A DNA stretch of 51,478 nt. It comes from GCA-2687515 sp002687515. Lineage in GTDB: Bacteria > Pseudomonadota > Alphaproteobacteria > Rhodospirillales > UBA2165. Positions 43,560 to 51,416 of the stretch are shown in pieces. Within the stretch, counting starts at the first letter, position 1. Each line of letters begins with the position of its first letter. Below the pieces are notes generated by a model. It saw only the letters and a program-made list of their open reading frames with translations. It was not told where the DNA came from and made no database searches. Where the stretch lies: the NCBI GenBank assembly GCA_030745835.1, contig JASLNU010000034.1:1-51478 (forward strand), read 5' to 3'. The translations under genes and the position numbers were made by a program.

Positions 43560-44357
43560 TTAACCGGTCCACCGGTCGCGCCAGCTCAAGGTATCGAGGG
43601 TGCCGCCGCTGGGCTCGTATTCCGCCGCCACCCATTTGTCGTAACCCATGCGTTCAAGGGCGGCGAAGAAGGCATCGTAATCTATCTCCCCGCTGCCGGG
43701 CTCGTTCCTGCCGGGAACGTCGGCGATCTGGATATTCCCGATCAAATCGAGATGCGCCTCGACCGTCGCCGCCATATCTTCGGCCGACGCACAGCCATCG
43801 GTAACGTAACAATGATAGGCGTCATATTCGATGCCGAGGTTGGGATGACCGATCTCGTCGATCATTTCCTTGACCTCGGCGGTCGTGGTGAGCAGCGAAT
43901 TGGGACGGATTTCGGGGTTGAGGGCTTCGATCAGCACCGGGATACCGATCTCTCCCAATTGGTCGGCGGCGATTTTCATGTTTTCCTTGAACACCGGCAA
44001 GGCATCCGATTTCGAAACGCCTTCGGGCGGCGTATAGGCGGGAACCACAAAGCCGGCCGGACTGAGAGCCGCACAGTAATTTTTTGCCGCTTCCAGGTTT
44101 TCAAGAAACGCCTCGCGCTTGCCCGGCGCCGCGGCCACCAGAGGACCCATTTTGACGCCCTCGCCGACGGCGATATTGATCACCGACATATCGACTTGCG
44201 CCGCGTCCATGGCGCGCCGGATTTGGCTGGCATCCATATCGTAGATAAAAATATACTCGACGGCGCCGAAGCCGGCATCGGCGGCATCGGCGATGCGCGC
44301 CACCGGATCATCGGTTTCGTTAAACATCATGGTCAGGTTGGCCGAAAATTTCAGCAT
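43560..44357 (-). CDS. Hydroxypyruvate isomerase-like sugar isomerase (TIM barrel)
   Basis: 265 residues from ATG 44357 (MLKFSANLTMMFNE) with GGGAGCC upstream. It belongs to the AP endonuclease 2/xylose-isomerase-like fold. Hyi-type marks are FGAVEYIFIYD, VLIEALNPEIRP, LGIEYDAYHCYV and IQIADVPGRNEPGSGEIDY, containing the metal-binding Glu, Asp, His and Glu. It would interconvert hydroxypyruvate and tartronate semialdehyde or act on a related sugar acid. No glyoxylate carboligase is in the window. Confidence 0.88.
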   Translation of the reverse strand: MLKFSANLTMMFNETDDPVARIADAADAGFGAVEYIFIYDMDASQIRRAMDAAQVDMSVINIAVGEGVKMGPLVAAAPGKREAFLENLEAAKNYCAALSPAGFVVPAYTPPEGVSKSDALPVFKENMKIAADQLGEIGIPVLIEALNPEIRPNSLLTTTAEVKEMIDEIGHPNLGIEYDAYHCYVTDGCASAEDMAATVEAHLDLIGNIQIADVPGRNEPGSGEIDYDAFFAALERMGYDKWVAAEYEPSGGTLDTLSWRDRWTG

Positions 44358-44456
44358 CTCAGGCTCCCGGTGATTGTCCAAAGGGGTTGATACACCTCTC
44401 TTGCTTCCGGTCTATTACGTCATTGACCCGATTTCAAAGGGAAAAAGGAGGAGACC

Positions 44457-44846
44457 ATGGAAAAACAGATTGTCGACGTTCCCAGGAAACTGCCTGAAGG
44501 GCGCCCTGTTACGCCGCTGTCGCTTGCCGTCAAGGCGGGTGATTTTGTCTTCGTATCGGGCCAGCCGCCGACCGATTTTGCCACCGGCGAGTTCGTTCAG
44601 GGCGATATCGAGGTGCAGACAAGGCAATGCCTGGAAAACGTCAAGACCGTATTGGAGGCCGCCGGCTCAAGCCTGGAGAAGGTGGTCAAGGTTCAAGTCC
44701 TGTGCGCCAATTCCGCTCATTTCCAAAAAGTGAACGCCATCTATAGGCAATATTTCACCGAAGATTTTCCGGCGCGCACCTTCGTCACGGTCGGTTCCTG
44801 GCCGGGCGGCTTCGATATCGAGGTGGAGTGTATCGCCATCGCCTAG
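44457..44846 (+). CDS. RidA family protein (reactive enamine/imine deaminase)
   Basis: 129 residues, start ATG with AAAAAGGAGGAG upstream. Family marks are VFVSGQPPTDFATGEFVQGD, TRQCLENVKTVLEAAGSSLE and the catalytic Arg in FPARTFVTV near the C-terminus. It hydrolyses 2-aminoacrylate-like imines released by PLP enzymes. Its stop is 5 bp from the convergent DUF2461 gene end. Confidence 0.93.
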   Translation: MEKQIVDVPRKLPEGRPVTPLSLAVKAGDFVFVSGQPPTDFATGEFVQGDIEVQTRQCLENVKTVLEAAGSSLEKVVKVQVLCANSAHFQKVNAIYRQYFTEDFPARTFVTVGSWPGGFDIEVECIAIA

Positions 44847-44851
44847 ATTTT

Positions 44852-45547
44852 CTAGAAATCGGCATCCACGGCGCGGCATAGAAAACGCATCAGAGGCGAT
44901 GCCGCCTTGAATGTGGCCTCGACCTCGTCGATGAATTTGGCGGACGCGGCGATCCTGGGCTTTTCGTGGCGCATGGCGAAAAAGCTTTTGCGCTTGATAT
45001 CGTCGATCAGCGGATGCTCGGCGTCGAACCCCTTTGGCGGGCGCGTCAGACCATCGCCGGCGATGCCGCCGAAGGTATCCTTCAGCCGCTTGTTGCCCCT
45101 CACGCGGCGCCAGCCGGAAACATCCTTGGCGATGGCGTCGCGGACCGATTTCAATTGCGGCGGTGGCGGCATCCACATGCCGCCGCCGAATATCACTTCG
45201 TCCGGGGCGAGGTGAATGTAAAAGCCCGGCGCGTGGGCATCGCGCCCGGCGCTGTGCCGGAATTGACAGGCGGCGTGCTCCTTATAGGGGCGCTTGTCCT
45301 TGGCAAAGCGGACATCGCGATAGATGCGGAACATGGAACCGCCATTCGGCCTCGGATCGGCGACGAACTGCTTGGATATTTTTTCAAGGCGCGGCGCCAG
45401 GGCCGATATCAGCGCGACGATGGGGGCGACCACGTCTTCGCGGTAGCGATCCTTGTTGGCATTGAACCATGGCCGCTCGTTATTGGCGGCAAGCTCGGTG
45501 AAAAAATCGAAAAAGCTGCCTGAAAGACCCTTAAAATCCTGGCTCAT
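44852..45547 (-). CDS. DUF2461 domain protein
   Basis: 231 residues from ATG 45547 (MSQDFKGLSGSFFDFFTEL) with GGAGGATC upstream; the longer frame overlaps pcm and is not supported. Family marks are NNERPWFNANKDRYREDVV, RIYRDVRFAKDKRPYKEHAAC and FYIHLAPDEVIFGGGMW. The function of the family is unknown; members are widespread single-domain proteins. It follows pcm by 55 bp on the same strand. Confidence 0.9.
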   Translation of the reverse strand: MSQDFKGLSGSFFDFFTELAANNERPWFNANKDRYREDVVAPIVALISALAPRLEKISKQFVADPRPNGGSMFRIYRDVRFAKDKRPYKEHAACQFRHSAGRDAHAPGFYIHLAPDEVIFGGGMWMPPPPQLKSVRDAIAKDVSGWRRVRGNKRLKDTFGGIAGDGLTRPPKGFDAEHPLIDDIKRKSFFAMRHEKPRIAASAKFIDEVEATFKAASPLMRFLCRAVDADF

Positions 45548-45602
45548 CGAACTTGATCCTCCGTCGTTCTTGCGCCGGCGGCGGGCGGCCAAGCAGGTAT
45601 AT

Positions 45603-46286
45603 TCAGACCTGTCCGGCCGTCTCGGTCCCCTCCATCGGCGAGAAGCGGACGGCAAGTATTTCGCGCGTCGTCAACTTGCCGTCGGCGGACTTGTCGACGA
45701 CCATTAGCTGTTGCGCTTCGCCCAGCCCGGCCGGCAATACCATGCGCCCGCCGGGTTTGAGCTGACCGATCAAGGATGGCGGGATCAACTCGGGCGCGGC
45801 GGCGACGACGATCCGGTCGTAGGGGGCGTGTTCCGGCCAACCGTTATAACCGTTGCCCACTTTGCGAAAGATATTTTCGCATCCGACCGATGCCAAGCGC
45901 CGGGCGGCTTCCTCGGCAAGTTCCTCGACGATTTCGACGGTATAGACCCGCCTTGCCAAGCCGCTCAACAGGGCGGTGTGATAGCCAAGCCCGGTGCCGA
46001 TTTCGAGGACATCGAGGCCGGCATCGAGGCAAAGAAGCTCGGTCATCAATGCCGTGATGAAGGGTTGCGATATGGTCTTATCCCAGCCGATCGGCAAGGG
46101 CCCGTCGGCATGCGCGTAGGCCCTGACCTCGACCGGAACGAATTCATGGCGCGGCACCGCTTCCATGGCGTCGAGCACGCGTTGATTGATCGAGGCCAGG
46201 CCGGTTACCTGCTTCGTCGCCTCGGCATGCGCGGCGACAATCTGAACCATCAAATTGCGCAGCGGCGCGTAAGGGTCATGGGACAT
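45603..46286 (-). CDS. pcm: Protein-L-isoaspartate O-methyltransferase
   Basis: 227 residues, close to the usual 210-220. It uses S-adenosylmethionine to repair isoaspartyl residues in aged proteins. Marks: RHEFVPVEVRAYAHADGPLP, GWDKTISQPFITALM (substrate loop) and the SAM-binding motif I VLEIGTGLGYHTALL. Motif II is seen in YDRIVVAAAPELIPPSLIGQ. It precedes the DUF2461 gene on the minus strand. Confidence 0.95.
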   Translation of the reverse strand: MSHDPYAPLRNLMVQIVAAHAEATKQVTGLASINQRVLDAMEAVPRHEFVPVEVRAYAHADGPLPIGWDKTISQPFITALMTELLCLDAGLDVLEIGTGLGYHTALLSGLARRVYTVEIVEELAEEAARRLASVGCENIFRKVGNGYNGWPEHAPYDRIVVAAAPELIPPSLIGQLKPGGRMVLPAGLGEAQQLMVVDKSADGKLTTREILAVRFSPMEGTETAGQV

Positions 46287-46549
46287 GATGCGACCAATTC
46301 AAAAAAACCAACTATTGGGATTAGAACACAGAATTCGGCCGACGTTGAGCCCATTTAGCCGGAACCAAACTTTTTCCTTAAAAATTATGAAAATTGCATC
46401 TACAAATACCTATAATGTCACGTTACATCCGAGACGTTTGGTCCGGCCGCCCATACCACGAATGTGGGCGATTTTAGCCGGCGCCGAGGAGAGACTTATC
46501 AATGGCATCTCCCGGATTTGGCATTTGCCCTACTCAATGGAGGAATAAA

Positions 46550-46876
46550 TTGGCCAAGGAATTCAGACGCATCACCTTCAATAAGAATGAAATGAGAGAT
46601 GCTCTTGAGCTCAATGCATCAAATTCCGGAGACAATGTGCCACCCGGCGAGATTGTCTCACTGAAGTCCAGCCGTCAGGACGACAACTTTTTTTTCGAGT
46701 TGGGCTTATTCGATCACGCCAAACAAAAAGAAGATAATATGACTTTGCCGGAAGAAGATGCGCTGAACGCGCTGATCAATCATTCGATTAATATGGGAAT
46801 TCCGCTGGCAAGGGCGGCGCGCAAGGAAGTCCGCGATATCGACGGGTTATTGTGCCTGGATATGTTTCTCGAATAG
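46550..46876 (+). CDS. Small protein of unknown function
   Basis: 108 residues if started at TTG 46550, which has TGGAGGAATAAA directly upstream. ATG 46502 (MASPGFGICPTQW), with AGGAGAG before it, would give 124. The sequence is mildly acidic with alternating charged stretches (RRITFNKNEMRDALELN) and a helical end (NALINHSINMGIPLARAARK). No known motif is recognised. The leader carries a CGCCCA/TGGGCG hairpin at 46448-46470. The AT-rich stretch at 46370-46420 may hold the promoter. Confidence 0.6.
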   Translation: MAKEFRRITFNKNEMRDALELNASNSGDNVPPGEIVSLKSSRQDDNFFFELGLFDHAKQKEDNMTLPEEDALNALINHSINMGIPLARAARKEVRDIDGLLCLDMFLE

Positions 46877-46988
46877 GGCGCCGGTCGCCCCGATAGACCG
46901 CCAAAAACCGTTAAGAAAATTAGGTGCCGCGCCTGATCCGCGCGGCACGCGTATTTTGGCCCGCGCGGCACGCGCATATATTAGCCGA

Positions 46989-47495
46989 TTAGCCGCCGTA
47001 AAACACGTTGTCGCCAAGTTCCTTCATCTCAAGGATGGCTTCGTCGGCGCGGCCCTCGGGCTGCCTCGCCACCCTGGCTTCGGTCACTTCGCCGATGACG
47101 ATATGATGATCGCCGTGCTCGACAATTTCGCTGACGCTGCACTCGACGCTGGCCGGCGCCGATTCCAATATCGGCGCGCCGTTGGCGCCGTTGTAATAAG
47201 CCTCGCCGCTAATCGTATCGCCATCTTTTTCGGCGGGCTTGAAAAACCCAAAGGCGGCGCCCTGCTGACCCTTGCCGAGCATGTTCAGGGCAAAGGCACC
47301 GGTTTTTTTGACCAGCTCGTAGGCGCCGGAATCAGCCTTCATCCCAATTGCCACAAGCGGCGGATCGAACGAGGTCTGGGTCACCCAGTTGACGGTCGCC
47401 GCCGCGACGTTTCCGCCGCCGTCCTCGGCGGTTAAGACGTAAATGCCGTAAGGTATCATTCTGAGCGCGGTTTTCTTGGCGTCGGCGTCCATCAT
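46989..47495 (-). CDS. Flavin reductase-like FMN-binding domain protein
   Basis: 168 residues from ATG 47495 (an ATG directly follows; AAGGAG lies upstream). Family marks are RMIPYGIYVLTAEDGG, NVAAATVNWVTQTSFDPPLV, the FMN-contact region, and GAFALNMLGKGQ with HHIVIGEV near the end. It would reduce or bind FMN, possibly supplying a monooxygenase, none of which is nearby. An inverted repeat AACTA-ATAC-TAGTT lies at 47517-47530, at promoter distance. Confidence 0.92.
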   Translation of the reverse strand: MMDADAKKTALRMIPYGIYVLTAEDGGGNVAAATVNWVTQTSFDPPLVAIGMKADSGAYELVKKTGAFALNMLGKGQQGAAFGFFKPAEKDGDTISGEAYYNGANGAPILESAPASVECSVSEIVEHGDHHIVIGEVTEARVARQPEGRADEAILEMKELGDNVFYGG

Positions 47496-47620
47496 CAACT
47501 CCTTGGAATATTACTTAACTAATACTAGTTCGCATTATCATGAATGACTAGCGCGCGCAAGCCGGCGGGCGGCGGAGGCCGCCAAATCGCGGCAGGCATG
47601 AACCGCCTCGCCCGCAGCTG

Positions 47621-47947
47621 ATACCAACCTGCACAGATAAACACCCATTGTGACGGCGCCTGCCGGTTTCCGGCGAGGAGCGCGCCGCGCCGTGGTGCCA
47701 ATCCACCACACGCGGTGCGCGACGATGTCCGGGAGCCGGCAGGCGCCGCCCTTCGGGTCGCCTTTCCCGCCCCCTCCCGGGGGTCGCGGGGGCGCCCCCC
47801 GCATTTTGAAATCGGGGGGACACCCCCCGGTGGCCCCCCGGGGTGTCGGCAAGGCTTGCCGATGGGCCGGCATCGCCGGCGCCTCCCCTCCTACCGAGGG
47901 AACGGGAAAGAAGATCACAATGGGTGTTTATCTGTGCAGGTTGGTAT
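47621..47947. mobile_element. MITE-like element with perfect 33-bp terminal inverted repeats
   Basis: The left arm 47621-47653 (starting ATACCAACCTGCAC) is exactly the reverse complement of 47915-47947. The 261-bp interior is very GC-rich with nested repeats, for example GGCGCCTGCCGG and its complement CCGGCAGGCGCC within 47654-47750. It has no convincing gene. The right arm ends on the last base of the apt stop codon. No target-site duplication was obvious. A degenerate single arm occurs at 41882-41914. A non-autonomous transposon or long hairpin repeat is inferred. Confidence 0.75.
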
Positions 47948-48462
47948 TATTCGTCGTAGGAAACCAGGCTGTTAAATGGAATATCCAGCTTGTCCCGGCC
48001 ACCCAGGAAAGCCAGTTCGATGATGCAGGCACCGCCGGCAACCTCGGCGCCGACCTTGCGGAACAATGCCACCGCCGCCGCCATGGTGCCGCCGGTCGCC
48101 AACAAATCGTCTAGGAGGACCACCCTTTGACCCGGCTGGACAGCGTCATCCTGAATCTCGATAACGTCGGAGCCGTATTCCAATTCATATTCATAGGAAA
48201 TGGTCGCACCGGGCAGCTTGCCCTTTTTTCGGACCATGGTGAAACCCAAACCCAGTTTCAGCGCCAGCGGCGCCGCCACCAGGAAGCCGCGCGATTCGAT
48301 GCCGGCCAATACGTCCGGTTGATGGCGGCTGACATCTTTTGCCAGGCGGCCCATGGTGACCTGCCAGGCATCGGCATCGGCCAGCAAGGTGGAGATGTCG
48401 TAGAACAGGATGCCCTCGGTCGGGAAATCCGGGATTCCCCTGATATAGTCCTTGATATCCAT
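47947..48462 (-). CDS. apt: Adenine phosphoribosyltransferase
   Basis: 171 residues, full family length. It converts adenine and PRPP to AMP in purine salvage. Marks: IRGIPDFPTEGILFYDIST at the N-terminus, the hood region AGIESRGFLVAAPLALKLG, and the PRPP-binding motif RVVLLDDLLATGGTMAAAV. The stop TAA (47949-47947) touches the right end of the repeat element, so the 3' untranslated region is the element itself and could supply a stable 3' hairpin. Confidence 0.96.
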   Translation of the reverse strand: MDIKDYIRGIPDFPTEGILFYDISTLLADADAWQVTMGRLAKDVSRHQPDVLAGIESRGFLVAAPLALKLGLGFTMVRKKGKLPGATISYEYELEYGSDVIEIQDDAVQPGQRVVLLDDLLATGGTMAAAVALFRKVGAEVAGGACIIELAFLGGRDKLDIPFNSLVSYDE

Positions 48463-48586
48463 GAAAGTCCCCTGCCCTTCAGGAATTCTTGAATTCTTCC
48501 GGTTGCCAAACCGCCCCTCCCGCGCGGCGCCGATGATTAAGGCACATGGCGCGGGCGGGCGTGATCAGCAGCCATTTGGCGGCCGG

Positions 48587-48976
48587 CTATTTTAGGGATT
48601 TAAGATAGGCAATGACGTTATCGCGGTCCTTTTTCTTTTTGAGTTTCAAGACCATGGCGCCCTTCTTGCCGCCTTTTGCCTTGAGATATTTTTTTGGATC
48701 TTTCAGGTACTTGTCCAATTCGGCCTCGTTCCAGGCCCAACCGGCGCCCTTCAGGCCCTTATAGCGTTTGAAGCCGGCGGCGGTTCCCGCCTTGCGCCCG
48801 ATGACGCCGGCCAGCGACGGGCCGACCTTATGTTTGCCGGCTTTCACGGTGTGACACGCCTTACACTTTTTGAACACTTTCTTGCCCTTGCCCGCATCGC
48901 CGGCGGCAAGCGCCGAGCCGGCATAGAGCGCGGTTGAAAGCACGAGGGTGGAAGCAAGCACACGACCGATATTCAT
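48587..48976 (-). CDS. Class I cytochrome c
   Basis: 129 residues with a Sec signal of about 25 residues (LVLSTALYAGSALA) and the haem motif C38-KA-C41-H42. The distal ligand is probably the Met in KGAMVLKLKK. The mature protein is about 104 residues and unusually lysine-rich (KAKGGKKG, LKKKKDRD), as in soluble periplasmic c-type electron carriers of the mitochondrial/c2 kind. Monocistronic between apt and the TRAP-type binding protein. Confidence 0.94.
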   Translation of the reverse strand: MNIGRVLASTLVLSTALYAGSALAAGDAGKGKKVFKKCKACHTVKAGKHKVGPSLAGVIGRKAGTAAGFKRYKGLKGAGWAWNEAELDKYLKDPKKYLKAKGGKKGAMVLKLKKKKDRDNVIAYLKSLK

Positions 48977-49128
48977 GAAAATTCTCCGATTATTGAATGC
49001 TGGAAATTGTCGATGACATATTTCACCGACGGCCCGATTGCAAGCCGGGGGAATGAGCGTACGGTATATATAGATAGCGAGATCAAAAACTCAAGTATTT
49101 GCGGCGCTAGCTTCACCGGGCACATCGA

Positions 49129-50247
49129 TCACCGCACCGGCGGCGGCGGCGCGGATTTCACCGACGAGAGCTCGCGCCAAATGGCGCGGTCCTCGGCGAA
49201 CCTGTTCAACGATCGAATGAGCGCGCCGAAGGTGGGATCGCCCTTGGCCAGCGAAACCGAAATCCGAAGCCAGGTGCCGCGTAATTTGGCGACCACCGCC
49301 GCCGGCCAGCGTTCGATCCGCACCCCAGCCCGGATCAACGCCTTGAGGGCGGTAAATTGCATGTCTTCGATTTCCGCAATCCCGGCCTTGAGGCTTTGCC
49401 CACAGGCGGTTTCCAGATGTTCCCTGATGCGCGCGTCCAATGCTTTCCAGCGGTCCATGTTGATCATCAGATCGACGAATCCCGATTGCCGGCTCCAGCC
49501 GGGGAAATAGTAAACCGGCGCAAACCGATGCAGGCGCAGCGACATATCGTCGGCCGGACCGGCGAACACCGCCCCCGATACGGTTTTATTTTCGAAAGCG
49601 GCGAAAAGGTCGGACGGCGCGATCCGCTTTACCCGGGCACCGAGCGCGCTCAAGACGCGCGCCGGCAGGCCGGCGGCGGCCAAATTCCTGCCCAACAGAT
49701 CGCCGCTGTTTTGCACGTCTCCGGCAAACCAGGCGCCGGTCGGCCCGAGGGCACCGCAGGCAATGGCGTGGATATTGAAGCCGCCGTAGAGCTTTTCATA
49801 GGCGCCGCGCCCGCCCCCATGTTCGAACCAGGCGAGAAAGGTCGCCATATCGGGGCCGAACGGAACGCCGCCGAAAATCTCGAACGCCGGCGATTTATTG
49901 CCCCAATAAGCGGCGCTGGCAAAGGCGGCGTCGATGGTGCCCGAGGCGACGGCGTCGAAACCGTCGAAGGTGTCCACCAATTGCCCCGGTTCATGCAACT
50001 TGATTTTGAGGCGCCCGCCCGAGACCCGTTCAATGGTTTCGGAAATCGAGCGGACGCGCGCCCCCAAATGCGGCAAATTGCTGGGATAGGCGCTGGCCAG
50101 ACGCCACGCGGCGGCGCTCCCGCCGGCGGCGGCATTGGCCGCCGCATTGCCCGCCGCGCCGGTCGATGCCCGCCGCTCCGGCTGGACCACGGCGAGAACG
50201 ACGCCGGCAATCAGCCCGATGACCAATCCAAAGATAAACCCGCGCAT
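49129..50247 (-). CDS. Orphan TRAP-type (DctP family) substrate-binding protein
   Basis: 372 residues. The N-terminus is a single hydrophobic helix (FIFGLVIGLIAGVVLAVV) followed by an Ala/Gly-rich linker (TGAAGNAAANAAAGGSAAAW), more like a membrane tether than a cleaved signal. The DctP fold follows: WRLASAYPSNLPHLGARV, LKIKLHEPGQLVDTFDGFD and AAYWGNKSPAFEIFGGVPFG, close to the 2-oxo acid-binding TakP kind. No DctQ or DctM gene is adjacent. It may work with a distant transporter or as a sensor. Starts at ATG 50247. Confidence 0.85.
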   Translation of the reverse strand: MRGFIFGLVIGLIAGVVLAVVQPERRASTGAAGNAAANAAAGGSAAAWRLASAYPSNLPHLGARVRSISETIERVSGGRLKIKLHEPGQLVDTFDGFDAVASGTIDAAFASAAYWGNKSPAFEIFGGVPFGPDMATFLAWFEHGGGRGAYEKLYGGFNIHAIACGALGPTGAWFAGDVQNSGDLLGRNLAAAGLPARVLSALGARVKRIAPSDLFAAFENKTVSGAVFAGPADDMSLRLHRFAPVYYFPGWSRQSGFVDLMINMDRWKALDARIREHLETACGQSLKAGIAEIEDMQFTALKALIRAGVRIERWPAAVVAKLRGTWLRISVSLAKGDPTFGALIRSLNRFAEDRAIWRELSSVKSAPPPPVR

Positions 50248-50621
50248 TCAGATTTCCTTACCGTCGGTAATTTAGCGCTTCGTCCGGTTGCCCGAGGGTA
50301 TCCCAACGCGCCCGGGCGTCAAGTGGCTGGCGGCCCGGCTCCGGCCATGCGCCCAGGTCATAGCGAATGCGACATTTTCCCCGAAAAACCTCATAGGCAT
50401 CATTGGCATTTATAGACATTCTCAGGCATTTTCGGACATTCCGGGACATTCAAAAGCCGTTTTCCCGCGTCCAGCCATGCGGGAGCGGCATGGCACGCCC
50501 GCAACGCCACCTTCCGTGGTCTCGGCAAATTGACCCGGGTTTCATAACTCCATATAGAACAAAATTGGAACGATACAAGGGGTGTTGGCGGGCCGGCTAG
50601 CATTGAACGGCGGTAGCTCGA
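50248..50621. other. Gene-poor stretch with short degenerate repeats
   Basis: No supported gene. Between 50395 and 50455 there are irregular repeats around GGCATTT/GACATTC (for example TAGACATTC, CGGACATTC, GGGACATTC), too short and uneven for a CRISPR array. The minus-strand open frame across 50400-50930 is antisense to the tectonin-like fragment and looks spurious. Confidence 0.4.
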
Positions 50622-50867
50622 CTGGATATCGGGATGCAGCCCTGACCCTGACCGGACGGGATAGAAAACGAAACGGATAGCGCACCTTACCAGTGGAACG
50701 ACCGGGGCTGGATCAAGAAAAGAGGCTGCATCGAGCGCATCGACGCTGCCAAGGACGGCACCCCCTGGGGCATCGGCTGCGACGGTCGCATCTATCGCTG
50801 GAATGGTTCGGGCTGGATCAAAATGGCAGGCAAGGCCCTGGATATCGGGGTGAGTCCCGCCCGCTAA
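50622..50867 (+). pseudogene. Fragment of a tectonin/beta-propeller lectin-like gene
   Basis: In one frame the DNA reads LDIGMQP, then two TGA stops (50643 and 50649), then PDGIENETDSAPYQWNDRGW and a clean run to TAA at 50865. The clean part contains DGTPWGIGCDGRIYRWNGSG and ALDIGVS, the repeated W-x-x-DG...IYRWNG pattern of tectonin-type propeller blades. Only about two blades remain and there is no start codon. It is an eroded remnant. The match is from memory of the repeat pattern. Confidence 0.62.
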
Positions 50868-51416
50868 ATTAAGGGAATGTAGAGCGAATGTCTTCTTAAC
50901 CCCGAGCAAGCATGTTTTCGCTCGCCACAATTAGTCCGCTTCTGATGCGATGGACGGCTCCCACCCCCGGCATCGTACTGTGCCAAAATGTAGTTGTTAT
51001 TTGAGAACAACTTGAAGGGAAGCCGCCCATGAGTGAAGATGTGACATAGGAGTTGGAGAGTTTGGCAGAGTGAACGTGACATAATGCAAAATCGGTCAAG
51101 CCGAGGGTCGGGAAAACCCGTTTGGGTCAGGGTACATTAAGTACGTGCTTCTGATTGGGACCCGATCCAGCGCATCGCATTAGGGCCAGCGGCTATAAAT
51201 GCCGCATCAACAGGCCGGATACATGACTGCACCTGACCAATTTGCAGAAACGTCAATTAAACCCTTGCCAAAAGGGAGCCGTCCATACATGGCTAAAAGC
51301 GGACTCACTAGCGAGCAAAATTAATGTCCGCTATGCACCCGAAAGATGCTATGAGGCAGAAGGATGCGGCCTCATGCTCCTTCTCCCTTTTAATGGTGAT
51401 CTGAAGGAGCGATACG
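50868..51416. other. Non-coding DNA upstream of a probable IS110-type transposase, with hairpins
   Basis: No convincing gene. Stem-loops include AGTTGTT/AACAACT (50992-51012), GCGGC-TATAAAT-GCCGC (51189-51205) and CCCTT-GCCAA-AAGGG (51262-51276). If the gene at 51417 belongs to the IS110 group, the segment just upstream would be the element's left end, where that group encodes its bridge RNA. The left boundary of the element could not be set. The frame at 51242-51472 has no recognisable features and is not called. Confidence 0.4.

Noticed and set aside
47650..48114. Frames through the MITE interior and across apt
   Set aside because: They arise from extreme GC content and overlap a clear apt gene on the other strand.
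50395..50455. Short GACATT/GGCATT repeats as a CRISPR array
   Set aside because: Units are below 10 bp, irregular in spacing and lack spacers; no cas gene is present.
50643..50651. TGA codons in the tectonin-like frame as recoded tryptophan
   Set aside because: All other genes in the window use TGA as a stop, so this is decay, not a different code.
50400..50930. Minus-strand frame of 176 codons
   Set aside because: No motif, and it runs antisense across the tectonin-like fragment.
50992..51012. AGTTGTT/AACAACT inverted repeat as a third MarR operator
   Set aside because: The spacer is 7 bp instead of 4, the flanking bases differ, and no related gene is adjacent.
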